Source: JAHJQZ01 sp963667595
GTDB taxonomy: Bacteria > Pseudomonadota > Alphaproteobacteria > Rhizobiales > Devosiaceae
Direction of reading: 5' to 3'
NCBI GenBank assembly: GCA_963667595.2
Contig: CAXXWD010000001.1
Location: 992,001-1,056,000 of the forward strand
DNA length: 64,000 nucleotides
The first letter of the stretch is position 1; each line of letters starts with the position of its first letter. Below the pieces are notes generated by a model that made no database searches, was not told where the DNA came from, and saw only the letters and a program-made list of their open reading frames with translations. A program made the position numbers and the translations under genes. Positions 50,222 to 58,201 of this stretch are shown here, piece after piece.

Positions 50222-50571
50222 ATTTTCTCGACCAGTGGGACGACGTCATTCGATTGCTCGATGTCGTGACGATAGTTGTGTCGTTGTTTGGTATTCCCGC
50301 GATTTTGCTGCAACTTCTCCTGAGCAAGAAGAAATACAAAATTTTTGTGGAGTGCATAGACGGCGAAAAGAGAGGGAAGCGCATTCATATTAGAACGATC
50401 AGAGTTGTCGATCTGAGACGTGGCGAGATACTGGGGATTGTCGGCAGCAAGAAGGAACGTGAACGGGATATGGATTTTTCGGAGTTCAACATGGAGAATG
50501 CAGTGAAGAAAAATACAGTTGTCGTCCCGTTGAAGGAGGTGGATTTCAACCGGTGGGACGTTGTGCAGTGA
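50206..50571 (+). CDS. Small membrane protein of the CRISPR locus
   Basis: The 121-residue protein overlaps csx16 by 16 bases, so it is translationally coupled. It has one hydrophobic helix (about residues 22-42, VVTIVVSLFGIPAILLQLLL), followed by three basic residues and a cytoplasmic domain of about 80 residues with beta-strand character (KIFVECIDGEKRGKRIHIRT) and a charged ending. No family is recognised. As a Csx16 neighbour it is a candidate type III ancillary membrane effector, by location alone. Confidence 0.55.
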   Translation: MQAVVDFLDQWDDVIRLLDVVTIVVSLFGIPAILLQLLLSKKKYKIFVECIDGEKRGKRIHIRTIRVVDLRRGEILGIVGSKKERERDMDFSEFNMENAVKKNTVVVPLKEVDFNRWDVVQ

Positions 50572-50784
50572 GGCATTTCAACGGCCAGTCAAAACTTGGC
50601 GGCTCGAAATTGGGGCCATGATTCGCATTCAGCAAATGCACAACACATTGAAAATATATGCAGGAATGGGATGCTATGCGGGAAGTTTCCTGATTTTCAA
50701 TTCATCCATTGCGAAACCGCGCTTGCGCGCAGAAATGTTGGTCTATTCACATTTTGTCTCAATAAACTACAAGGGGTGAGGTGA
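50572..50784 (+). promoter_or_regulatory. Primary CRISPR leader
   Basis: AT-rich, gene-free stretch directly before the first repeat. It contains TTCGCATTCAG (50,622-50,632), 163 bases before repeat 1, and ends AAGGGGTGAGGTGA next to the repeat. The eight internal elements carry the same 11-mer 159-160 bases before their first repeat and end AAGGGGTAA, so they look like diverged copies of this leader. Confidence 0.7.
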
Positions 50785-51021
50785 GGTGAGAACACCTGTC
50801 CGCATCAAGGCGGATTGAGACGGCAGCTTGCCGCTAATATCGACGCCACGCCGGGGTGAGAACACCTGTCCGCAACAAGGCGGATTGAGACAACGGAGCG
50901 GCAGTAGGCGCCGCCATCATGGAGGTGAGAACACCTGTCCGCAACAAGGCGGATTGAGACACCGCCGCGATGACGCGCGACATCATCTCGAGGTGAGAAC
51001 ACCTGTCCGCAACAAGGCGGA
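50785..51021 (+). CRISPR. Sub-array A, 4 repeats, 3 spacers
   Basis: Repeat 1 has the loop variant CATCAAG, repeats 2-4 CAACAAG. The last repeat stops at GGCGGA and continues into element 1. This is the sub-array served by the primary leader. Confidence 0.93.
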
Positions 51022-51307
51022 ATGGCGCGCTGGGCAACCAGGCGTTGGCTTGCCGGTTTTGTGCCGGTCCTGTCGGGCTTTTCGAGAGGCGCGGTTTGGT
51101 CGATACTGTTGCGGTCGACGCACGCTGGAAATCGCGCAAAACCGGCAGTTCGCATTCAGAAGTTTGATAATATGCTGAAAACGCAGCAAAAATCGGCACA
51201 AACGAACAAAAGTGCCATCGTTTCCTGGGTTCCCAGCTATGAGGATAGCATTGCATTGGGAAAAGGCAGAAGATCAGATAACAACTTCAACAAGATGGAA
51301 GGGGTAA
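51022..51307 (+). repeat. Inter-array element 1, 286 bp
   Basis: From ATGGCGCGCTGGGC after the truncated repeat to AAGGGGTAA before the next repeat. TTCGCATTCAG at 51,149. It differs from the other copies at scattered bases (for example TTGCGG where the others read GCGCGG). Confidence 0.9.
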
Positions 51308-51757
51308 GGTGAAAACACCTGTCCGCATCAAGGCGGATTGAGACAAGGTCTTGGTCTGGCTGAGATCGGTCTCGGCGGGTGAGAACACCTGTCCGCATCA
51401 AGGCGGATTGAGACTCGGGCGGACCACCGGGTCCACCTGGCCCTGGAGGTGAGAACACCTGTCCGCATGAAGGCGGATTGAGACAACAGCCTCGACAGAA
51501 TCCAGCCCGCCGCTCTTGATGAGAGCACCTGTCCGCATCAAGGCGGATTGAGACTTGAGCGCGATAATCGCGAACACATACCAGATCAGGTGAGAGCACC
51601 TGTCCGCAACAAGGCGGATTGAGACAGAGCATCGTGTGGGGTGCGCCCCCAAGGATTAAGGTGAGAACACCTGTCCGCATCAAGGCGGATTGAGACCGGA
51701 GGTCGGTCCATGGCCCGGCGTAGATGAGGTGAGAGCACCTGTCCGCATGAAGGCGGA
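51308..51757 (+). CRISPR. Sub-array B, 7 repeats, 6 spacers
   Basis: Repeats mix GAGAAC and GAGAGC starts; one (51,518) begins GATGAG instead of GGTGAG. The terminal repeat is cut after GGCGGA. Confidence 0.93.
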
Positions 51758-52043
51758 ATGGCGCGCTGGGCATCCAGGCGTTGGCTTGCTGGTTTTGTGC
51801 CGGTCCTGTCGGGCTTTTCGAGAGGCGCAGTTTGGTCGATACTGGCGCGGTCGACGCGCGCGGGAAACCGCGCAAAACCGACAATTCGCATTCAGAAGTC
51901 TGATAACATGCTGAAAACGCATCAAAAATTGGCACAAACGGACAAAAGTACCATCGTTTCCTGGGTTCCCAGCTATGAGGATATCGTTGCATTGGGAAAA
52001 GGCGGAAAACCAGATAATAATTTCAACAGGATGGAAGGGGTAA
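51758..52043 (+). repeat. Inter-array element 2, 286 bp
   Basis: Same borders as element 1; TTCGCATTCAG at 51,885, 159 bases before the next repeat. Confidence 0.9.
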
Positions 52044-52627
52044 GGTGAGAGCACCTGTCCGCATGAAGGCGGATTGAGACGCAAGCGCCTTGGTCAGCGG
52101 GGCCCCGCTTTCAGGTGAGAGCACCTGTCCGCATGAAGGCGGATTGAGACTTGCCACGGCGTAAGGACACGTTCCTTACTGAGGTGAGAACACCTGTCCG
52201 CATGAAGGCGGATTGAGACTTGCCGGGCTTGGTCGACCAGTGTGAGCCCTTGGTGAGAGCGTCTGTCCGCATCAAGGCGGATTGAGACACCGTAGCAGAC
52301 TGTCGAGGCATCACGATTGAGGTGAGAGCGTCTGTCCGCATCAAGGCGGATTGAGACGCCATGCGCCAATCAAGAGCACCCATCCGGCGGTGAGAGCACC
52401 TGTCCGCATCAAGGCGGATTGAGACTTGATGGTCTGCAACCCGTTGACCACAGTGGGGTGAGAGCACCTGTCTGCATCAAGGCGGATTGAGACAAAATCG
52501 GATTCATGTCCCCCGGTGCAAGCGCGAGGGTGAGAGCACCTGTCCGCATGAAAGCGGATTGAGACTGCAGCGTTCTTGCGGTGTACCTCACGGGCAGGGT
52601 GAGAACACTTGTCCGCATGAAGGCGGG
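52044..52627 (+). CRISPR. Sub-array C, 9 repeats, 8 spacers
   Basis: The longest sub-array. The first three repeats have loop CATGAAG; two adjacent repeats (52,252 and 52,321) share GAGAGCGTCTG. The terminal repeat has GGCGGG instead of GGCGGA before the element. Confidence 0.93.
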
Positions 52628-52914
52628 ATGGCGCGCTGGGCATCCGGGCATCGACTTGTCAGCTTTTATGCCGGCCCTGTCGGGCTTTTCGAAAGGCGCG
52701 GTTTGGTCGATACTGGCGCGGTCGACGCGCGCGGGAAGCCACGCAAATCCGGCAATTCGCATTCAGAAGTCTGATAATATGCTGAAAATGCAGCAAAAAT
52801 CGGCACAGATGAACAAAAGTACCATCGTTTCCTGGGTTCCCAGCTATGAGGATGTCATTGCATTGGGAAAAGGCAGAAAGTCAGATAATAACTTCAATAG
52901 GATAGAAGGGGTAA
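52628..52914 (+). repeat. Inter-array element 3, 287 bp
   Basis: One base longer than elements 1, 2, 4 and 6 because of the T-run before ATGCCGG near 52,665. Other borders and motifs as in element 1. Confidence 0.9.
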
Positions 52915-53151
52915 GGTGAGAGCACCTGTCCGCAACAAGGCGGATTGAGACACTTGGCGCTGGCGTGGCGGCGGCTGGTCGTGGTGAGAGCACCTGTCCG
53001 CAACAAGGCGGATTGAGACTCATGAGGTAGAAGCTGTAGCCATCACCCACAGGTGAGAGCACCTGTCCGCATCAAGGCGGATTGAGACCAGCAGACCTTT
53101 CCTGTTTGTCACGATTGGACTGGTGAGAGCACCTGTCCTCATCAAGGCGGA
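52915..53151 (+). CRISPR. Sub-array D, 4 repeats, 3 spacers
   Basis: The first two repeats share CAACAAG with GAGAGC; the next have CATCAAG. The terminal repeat has CTGTCCTC and is cut after GGCGGA. Confidence 0.93.
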
Positions 53152-53437
53152 ATGGCGCGCTGGGCAACCAGGCGTTGGCTTGCCGGTTTTAATGCCGGTC
53201 CTGTCGGGCTTTTCGAGAGGCGCGGTTTGGTCGATACTGGCGCGGTCGACGCGCGCGGGAAACCGCGCAAACTGGCAATTCGCATTCAGAAGTCTGATAA
53301 TATGCTGAAAACGCAGCAAAATCGGCACAAACGAACAAAAGTACCATCGTTTCCTGGGTTCCCAGCTATGAGGATATCGTTGCATTGGGAAAAGGCGGAA
53401 AACCAGATAGTAATTTCAACAGGATGGAAGGGGGTAA
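53152..53437 (+). repeat. Inter-array element 4, 286 bp
   Basis: Contains four single-base indels relative to the others (near 53,190, 53,272, 53,318 and 53,430) that cancel in length but shift any reading frame. Confidence 0.9.
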
Positions 53438-53677
53438 GGTGAGAACACCTGTCCGCATGAAGGCGGATTGAGACCGTTCGCGCAGAGCTTCGATGTAGAC
53501 TTGGTCGGGGTGAGAACACCTGTCCGCATCAAGGCGGATTGAGACTGGTGATTGAGGTATTGGTCAATCATCCACTCAAGGTGAGAACACTTGTCCGCAT
53601 CAAGGCGGATTGAGACAGGTTGTACATGTCGACGTTGCCACGATCTAGGTGAGAACACCTGTCCGCATGAAGGCGGA
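53438..53677 (+). CRISPR. Sub-array E, 4 repeats, 3 spacers
   Basis: Repeats begin GGTGAGAACAC; the third has the CACTTG variant. The terminal repeat is cut after GGCGGA. Confidence 0.93.
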
Positions 53678-53964
53678 ATGGCGCGCTGGTCATCCAGGCG
53701 TTGGCTCGCCCGTTTTTATGCCGGCACTGTCGGGCTTTTCGAGAGGCGCGGTTTGGTCGATACTGGCGCGGTCGACGCGCTCGGGAAACCGCGCAAAACC
53801 GGCAGTTCGCATTCAGAAGTCTGATAATATGCTGAAAATGCAGCAAAAATCGGCACAAATGGACAAAAGTGCCATCGTTTCCTGGGTTCCAAGCTATGAG
53901 GATAGCATCGCGTTGGGAAAAGACAGAAAAGCAGATAATAACTTCAATGGGATGGAAGGGGTAA
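53678..53964 (+). repeat. Inter-array element 5, 287 bp
   Basis: Same borders as the other elements, longer T-run near 53,715. Confidence 0.9.
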
Positions 53965-54136
53965 GGTGAGAGTTCCTGTCCGCAACAAGGCGGATTGAGA
54001 CGGCATCAACCGATGAGGGTGGTGCGACGGAGTCGAGGTGAGAGTTCCTGTCCGCAACAAGGCGGATTAAGACACGGCTGCGGATGCGACAATGACGCAC
54101 ACTGCTGGTGAGAACACCTGTCCGCATCAAGGCGGA
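53965..54136 (+). CRISPR. Sub-array F, 3 repeats, 2 spacers
   Basis: The shortest sub-array. The first two repeats share the rare variant GAGAGTTCCTG with CAACAAG; the terminal repeat has the normal GAGAACACC. Confidence 0.93.
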
Positions 54137-54422
54137 ATGGTGCGCTGGGCATCCAGGCGTTGGTACACCTGCTTTATGCCGGCCCTGTCGGGCTTTTCGA
54201 GAGGCGCGGTTTGGTCGATACTGGCGCGGTCGACGCGCGCGGGAAGCCACGCAAAACCGGCAATTCGCATTCAGAAGTCTGATAATATGCTGAAAATGCA
54301 GCAAAAATCGGCACAAACGAACAAAAGTGCCATCGTTTCCTGGGTTCCCAGCTATGAGGATATCGTTGCATTGGGAAAAGGCGGAAAATCAGATAATAAC
54401 TTCAACAGGATGGAAGGGGTAA
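54137..54422 (+). repeat. Inter-array element 6, 286 bp
   Basis: Same borders; a changed stretch GGTACACCTGCTTTATG near 54,163 is its main difference. Confidence 0.9.
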
Positions 54423-54666
54423 GGTGAGAGCACCTGTCCGCATCAAGGCGGATTGAGACTGGCCTGCTCTAGACTCGTCAACTGCTTCCCAGGTGAGAGC
54501 ACCTGTCCGCATCAAGGCGGATTGAGACTCCACTGGAGCCCAGGAGAATCTCGCCGAGGTGAGAACACCTGTCCGCATCAAGGCGGATTGAGATTTAAGC
54601 AGACGCTCGTAGGTATACATCTGCGAAGGACCGTCAGGTGAGAACACCTGTCCACATGAAGGCGGA
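54423..54666 (+). CRISPR. Sub-array G, 4 repeats, 3 spacers
   Basis: The third repeat ends ATTGAGAT; the terminal repeat has CTGTCCAC in place of CTGTCCGC and is cut after GGCGGA. Confidence 0.93.
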
Positions 54667-54953
54667 ATGGCGCGCTGGGCATCCAGGCGTCGATTTGCCG
54701 GTTTTTATGCCGGTCCTGTCGGGCTTTTCGAGAGGCGCGGTTTGGTCGATACTGGCGCGGTCGTCGCGCGCGGGAAACCGCGCAAAACCGGCAATTCGCA
54801 TTCAGAAGTCTGATAATATGCTGAAAATGCAGCAAAAACCGGCACGAACGAACAAAAGTATCGTCGTTTCTTGGGTTCCCAGCTATGAGGATAGCATTGC
54901 GTTGGGAAAAGGCAGAAGATCAGATAACAACTTCAATGGGATGGAAGGGGTAA
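54667..54953 (+). repeat. Inter-array element 7, 287 bp
   Basis: Same borders; the following repeat begins GATGAG, so the junction reads GGTAAGATGAG. Confidence 0.9.
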
Positions 54954-55190
54954 GATGAGAGCACCTGTCCGCATGAAGGCGGATTGAGACTGCGCCGAAT
55001 GAACGCATACGCCGCGAGGCCGGGATGAGAGCACCTGTCCGCATGAAGGCGGATTGAGACGTCATAATCTTGTAGGGAGTTCATCATTTCACAGATGAGA
55101 GCACCTGTCCGCATGAAGGCGGATTGAGACCAACGGAACGGACAATGGCCACGCCCTCGAGGTGAGAACACCTGTCCGCATCAAGGCGGA
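54954..55190 (+). CRISPR. Sub-array H, 4 repeats, 3 spacers
   Basis: The first three repeats all begin GATGAGAGC and have CATGAAG; only the terminal one has GGTGAGAAC. The variant is thus confined to the leader side of this sub-array. Confidence 0.93.
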
Positions 55191-55477
55191 ATGGCGCACT
55201 GGGCATCCAGGCGTCGACTTGCCGGGTTTTGTGCCGGTCCTGTCGGGCTTTTCGAGAAGCGCGGTCTGGTCGATACTGGCGCGGTCGACGCGCGCGGGAA
55301 ACCACGCAAAACTGGCAATTCGCATTCAGAAGTCTGATAATATGCTGAAAACGCAGCAAAAATCGGCACAAGCGAATAAAAGTGCCATCGTTTCTTGGGT
55401 TCTTCGCTATGAGGACATCGTTGCATTGGGAAAAGGCAGAAAATCAGATAATAACTTCAATAGGATGGAAGGGGTAA
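55191..55477 (+). repeat. Inter-array element 8, 287 bp
   Basis: Same borders; differs by GAAGCGCGGTCTGG near 55,255 and TTCTTCGCTATG near 55,400. Confidence 0.9.
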
Positions 55478-55718
55478 GGTGAGAACACTTGTCCGCATCA
55501 AGGCGGATTGAGACAAGTCCGATACCGACCGTTGCCAGCCAAGGCAAGGTGAGAACACTTGTCCGCATCAAGGCGGATTGAGACCCTCGACACGATCTGG
55601 CCAGCAAAAAACGACGGTGAGAACACTTGTCCGCATCAAGGCGGATTGAGACAAAACAAAAACCTCGAAATTGTCCGATCCTGTGGTGAGGACACCTGTC
55701 CGCATCAAGGCGGATTGA
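55478..55718 (+). CRISPR. Sub-array I, 4 repeats, 3 spacers, leader-distal end
   Basis: The first three repeats share the CACTTG variant; the last (55,685) has GAGGACACC and loses its final bases (ATTGACC). No element follows; cas6 starts 31 bases later. Confidence 0.93.
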
Positions 55719-55749
55719 CCAGAGTGCGCAAGCTCGTCATCGTTCCGGC

Positions 55750-56685
55750 ATGAACGACGTCATTCGGGTAGGACTGTCGGCGGCTCTCGCCGAAGTCGAA
55801 TGGGTTCACGAGGCAAATGGGCTGGCGACCGCCTGGGTCGACCAGACGCTTTGTCTGTGTCTTGAGGGCGCGGGAAGGGCGGGCTCCGACATCGGCGGAC
55901 ATCTTCGGCGATCCTTTCTCGGCGCTTTGGGACGCGGCGCCTCGCCGGCCGCACAGGCGGGGCGTCCCTGCACCTGGGATCCGCCGTGTGCGCTCGATGT
56001 CTTCCGTCGCGAACAATTGCGCGGGCCGCGTGGCGACGGTTTGCCGAAACCTTTTGTCATCGCGTTCTGGCCACACGGGCCAGATCTCATCGTCGAGCTT
56101 CGTGTTTTCGGAATGGCGATCGATTGGTCGATGGCTGCGTTCGAGGCGATGGCGGCCGGAATCGGCGGCATTCTGCCCTGGTCGAAGATTATGCGCGGAT
56201 CAGATGGGCCGCCTCGGATCGTGACGCGAACGATCTCGATGGACAACACTATAGCCACACCGGCACCGAGCACAGTGCGGGTCGACATCCTGTCGCCCAT
56301 CGATGCCTCCGGCACCGATCCCATCAGCGCGCCGCATACCATCCTGGCACGTGCCCTGCGACGGGCAGATGCGCTATCGCGCTGGAACGGCGTCGCGCTG
56401 GATCCCGCGGAAGCCGCGGCAATCGCGCATGGTTTGCGCGCGCTCGACTACGATCTCACGAATCTTGAAACCGGGTTTTATGCAAGTCCCAACCGCCATC
56501 GGCAAATGCGGCAGGACCCGACGATCACGGGAAGCTTCATCGTTACCGGCGATTTGAGCGCGATCTGGCCAGTCCTGTGTATTGCCGAGCGTGCCCATAT
56601 CGGCCGCCACGCGGTCGAAGGGCTTGGACGCGTGCGCATGACGCCTCTCGGCCTTGACAATAGTGAGCAGTACGCTGGCATCTAG
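55750..56685 (+). CDS. cas6: CRISPR pre-crRNA endoribonuclease Cas6
   Basis: Cas6 cuts the repeat RNA at the base of its hairpin to free crRNAs. The 311-residue protein shows a first part with PCTWDPPCALDVFRREQL and the C-terminal RAMP half ending TGDLSAIWPVLCIAERAHIG RHAVEGLGRVRM (split here), which contains the glycine-rich loop typical of the family. It lies 31 bases after the last repeat, probably in the array transcript. I saw no strong ribosome-binding site before the ATG. With the effector genes lost, it may still process the array for a system elsewhere. Confidence 0.85.
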   Translation: MNDVIRVGLSAALAEVEWVHEANGLATAWVDQTLCLCLEGAGRAGSDIGGHLRRSFLGALGRGASPAAQAGRPCTWDPPCALDVFRREQLRGPRGDGLPKPFVIAFWPHGPDLIVELRVFGMAIDWSMAAFEAMAAGIGGILPWSKIMRGSDGPPRIVTRTISMDNTIATPAPSTVRVDILSPIDASGTDPISAPHTILARALRRADALSRWNGVALDPAEAAAIAHGLRALDYDLTNLETGFYASPNRHRQMRQDPTITGSFIVTGDLSAIWPVLCIAERAHIGRHAVEGLGRVRMTPLGLDNSEQYAGI

Positions 56686-56727
56686 ACTGCGGAAACGTAG
56701 TATTGTTGCGGCAATATGGGGAGGGCG

Positions 56728-57543
56728 ATGGGAAAACCCAACGATTTCGGCGCGATGCTGGCCGGCCTCACATTTGGTGAAGCGATCGAAAGATACGTGT
56801 TTGAAGACGGATCGGTCCGAGAGGCCATCGAACTGGCCGAGAAAGAAGCGATGGGGGAGAAGCCGGATTTCCGAAAGTACTTTTGCGACCGGCAACGCGT
56901 GCGTATCGATCCTGAGAACCTCGCTAAGGACTTCGCCAACCCAATGACCCTGGGCGAATTGGCCAGCGGCTGGAATCACCGTTCGCTATCCTCGGGGATC
57001 AGTACGCCCCGCGCCAAAGAACCGTCCGAGAGCATAGAAGCCGCGTGGCGATCAGTGCTTCAGCGCTACATGAATTTGATCGATCTGCTTGCGTCCGGCG
57101 ATCTCTTGGTGACTGGCGTGCGCCCACAAACCGGAGATCGCGACAATGTCGATTCATCCTTCTGGAACGATCAAAACTTGTTTGTGAATTTCCAGAATGG
57201 AGAACTGTCACTGGGTCTGACTCGTTCGAAACGGGAAATCCTGACACGTGGAATCAGATTTGTGTCTTTGGAGCTCGCCGTACAGGAGCAAACCAAGTCT
57301 GCAGGCGGTCGTCCGCCAAGATACCCATGGGAGGATGCTTTTGAGCGCCTCATGATCCGTATTGGAAATGAAGGGCACCCGGAAACCGGGGCCATCTTGG
57401 GCCGATGGCTGGTGGATGCCCTGGAACAGGCAGGATGCCAACATCTTCCAGATGCCGACCAAGCGAGAAAGTGGCTGAAACGCTACCATCCTATGCTTTG
57501 GCAGTATGTTACGGGCAGTCAATCGAGAGGGGGGCAAAACTAG
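56728..57543 (+). CDS. Hypothetical island protein with a C-terminal RPP-type domain
   Basis: The 271-residue protein has an unrecognised N-terminal part (about 1-190) and a C-terminal segment GGRPPRYPWEDAFERLMIRI followed by ADQARKWLKRYHPMLWQYV. This pattern (GRPP-x-Y-x-W ... short helix pair ... PMLW) recurs in many phage and island proteins of alphaproteobacteria, so I take it as an accessory gene. The ATG at 56,728 has GGGGAGG upstream; another at 56,716 is possible. Function unknown. Confidence 0.55.
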   Translation: MGKPNDFGAMLAGLTFGEAIERYVFEDGSVREAIELAEKEAMGEKPDFRKYFCDRQRVRIDPENLAKDFANPMTLGELASGWNHRSLSSGISTPRAKEPSESIEAAWRSVLQRYMNLIDLLASGDLLVTGVRPQTGDRDNVDSSFWNDQNLFVNFQNGELSLGLTRSKREILTRGIRFVSLELAVQEQTKSAGGRPPRYPWEDAFERLMIRIGNEGHPETGAILGRWLVDALEQAGCQHLPDADQARKWLKRYHPMLWQYVTGSQSRGGQN

Positions 57544-57620
57544 TTTTGCCCCCTTTCGACTGCCCTCAGTGCTCAATTTCGCGATCATGAATGCATCGAA
57601 ACCGATGCGAGGTGATCGCG

Positions 57621-57842
57621 ATGAATGCAACAACCAGCAGTCCGGCGGACCAGCTTCTGACCGAAGTTCAGGCAGCCGATTTTCTCAACCTCAGCGTACG
57701 CTGCCTGCAAGCGTGGCGTGTTCGCGGTGGCGGGCCCTGTTACTCAAAAATCGGCCGTAGTGTTCGCTATCGGCGGACTGATCTTGACGCCTTTGTCGAA
57801 CAAAACCTGACCAGTTCGACCAGCGAGGCGACTGGCCGATGA
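57621..57842 (+). CDS. AlpA/excisionase-type helix-turn-helix protein
   Basis: The 73-residue protein has an HTH_17 fold: LLTEVQAADFLNLSVRCLQA then WRVRGGGPCYSKIGRSVRY with a short basic ending. AlpA-like proteins regulate integrase or act as excisionases in phages and islands. GAGGTGATC precedes the ATG at 57,621. Its stop overlaps the start of the next gene, so it belongs to the replication module. It resembles the fragment at 41,154-41,372. Confidence 0.85.
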   Translation: MNATTSSPADQLLTEVQAADFLNLSVRCLQAWRVRGGGPCYSKIGRSVRYRRTDLDAFVEQNLTSSTSEATGR

Positions 57843-58201
57843 GCAGGATGCATCGAAACGAAGCGGGACAGGATCTGAACGGAACAAAACAAAGGGCTTT
57901 TCCCATCGCCTTCGGGCGGATCGCCGAAGCAGCACGTCCGTATGCCGAGATCCTGTGCCGGCGGTGGCTTCCGGATGGCCATCGCGAAACCAACGAGTGG
58001 GTGGCACGTAATCCCAGGCGCATAGATCACCGCCTGGGCAGCTTCAAAATCAATCTCACCACCGCCCGCTGGGGAGATTTCGCCACTGGTGACACCGGCG
58101 GCGACATGATTTCTCTTGCTGCCTATTTGTTCAATCTCACCCAGCGCAACGCCGCGCTTGAGACCGCCGAGATGCTGGGGATTGATCCTTATGAACGGTG
58201 A
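57839..58201 (+). CDS. Primase-associated small protein (CHC2-like N-domain)
   Basis: The 120-residue protein has WVARNPRRIDHRLGSFKINL followed by ARWGDFATGDTGGDMISLAA, a pattern of the small primase N-terminal proteins encoded beside plasmid and island primase-helicases, where they contact template DNA. It overlaps the next gene by 11 bases (ATG at 58,191), so the two probably function as one split primase-helicase. Confidence 0.7.
   Translation: MSRMHRNEAGQDLNGTKQRAFPIAFGRIAEAARPYAEILCRRWLPDGHRETNEWVARNPRRIDHRLGSFKINLTTARWGDFATGDTGGDMISLAAYLFNLTQRNAALETAEMLGIDPYER

Larger units (their letters stand above)
50785..55718 (+). CRISPR. Segmented CRISPR locus: nine sub-arrays, 43 repeats, 34 spacers
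   Basis: The repeat is 37 nt, starts GGTGAGAACACCTG, has a Cas6-type hairpin TCCGC-ATCAAG-GCGGA and ends ATTGAGAC, the typical 8-nt 5' handle; so crRNAs read left to right. Spacers are 31-35 nt and all differ by eye. The locus is split by eight elements of 286-287 bp between a terminal repeat that lost its last 7 nt and a new full repeat. The 37-nt repeat and nearby RAMP/Csx16/Cas6 point to type III. Nothing here supplies Cas10 or Cas1-Cas2. Confidence 0.95.

Noticed and set aside
51120..51150. A GNRA-type hairpin GCGCGG-GAAA-CCGCGC in the elements
   Set aside because: It is perfect in some copies, but others have mismatches without compensating changes, so a conserved RNA structure is not supported.
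50834..55371. Many minus-strand frames through the repeats with a recurring SIRLDADRCSH or SQSALMRTG pattern
   Set aside because: They are translations of the CRISPR repeat on the opposite strand, not a repeat-containing protein.
51022..55477. Inter-array elements as transposons inserted into repeats
   Set aside because: An insertion would leave the remaining 7 nt of the split repeat on the other side; instead a complete repeat follows each element, and no terminal inverted repeats are seen.
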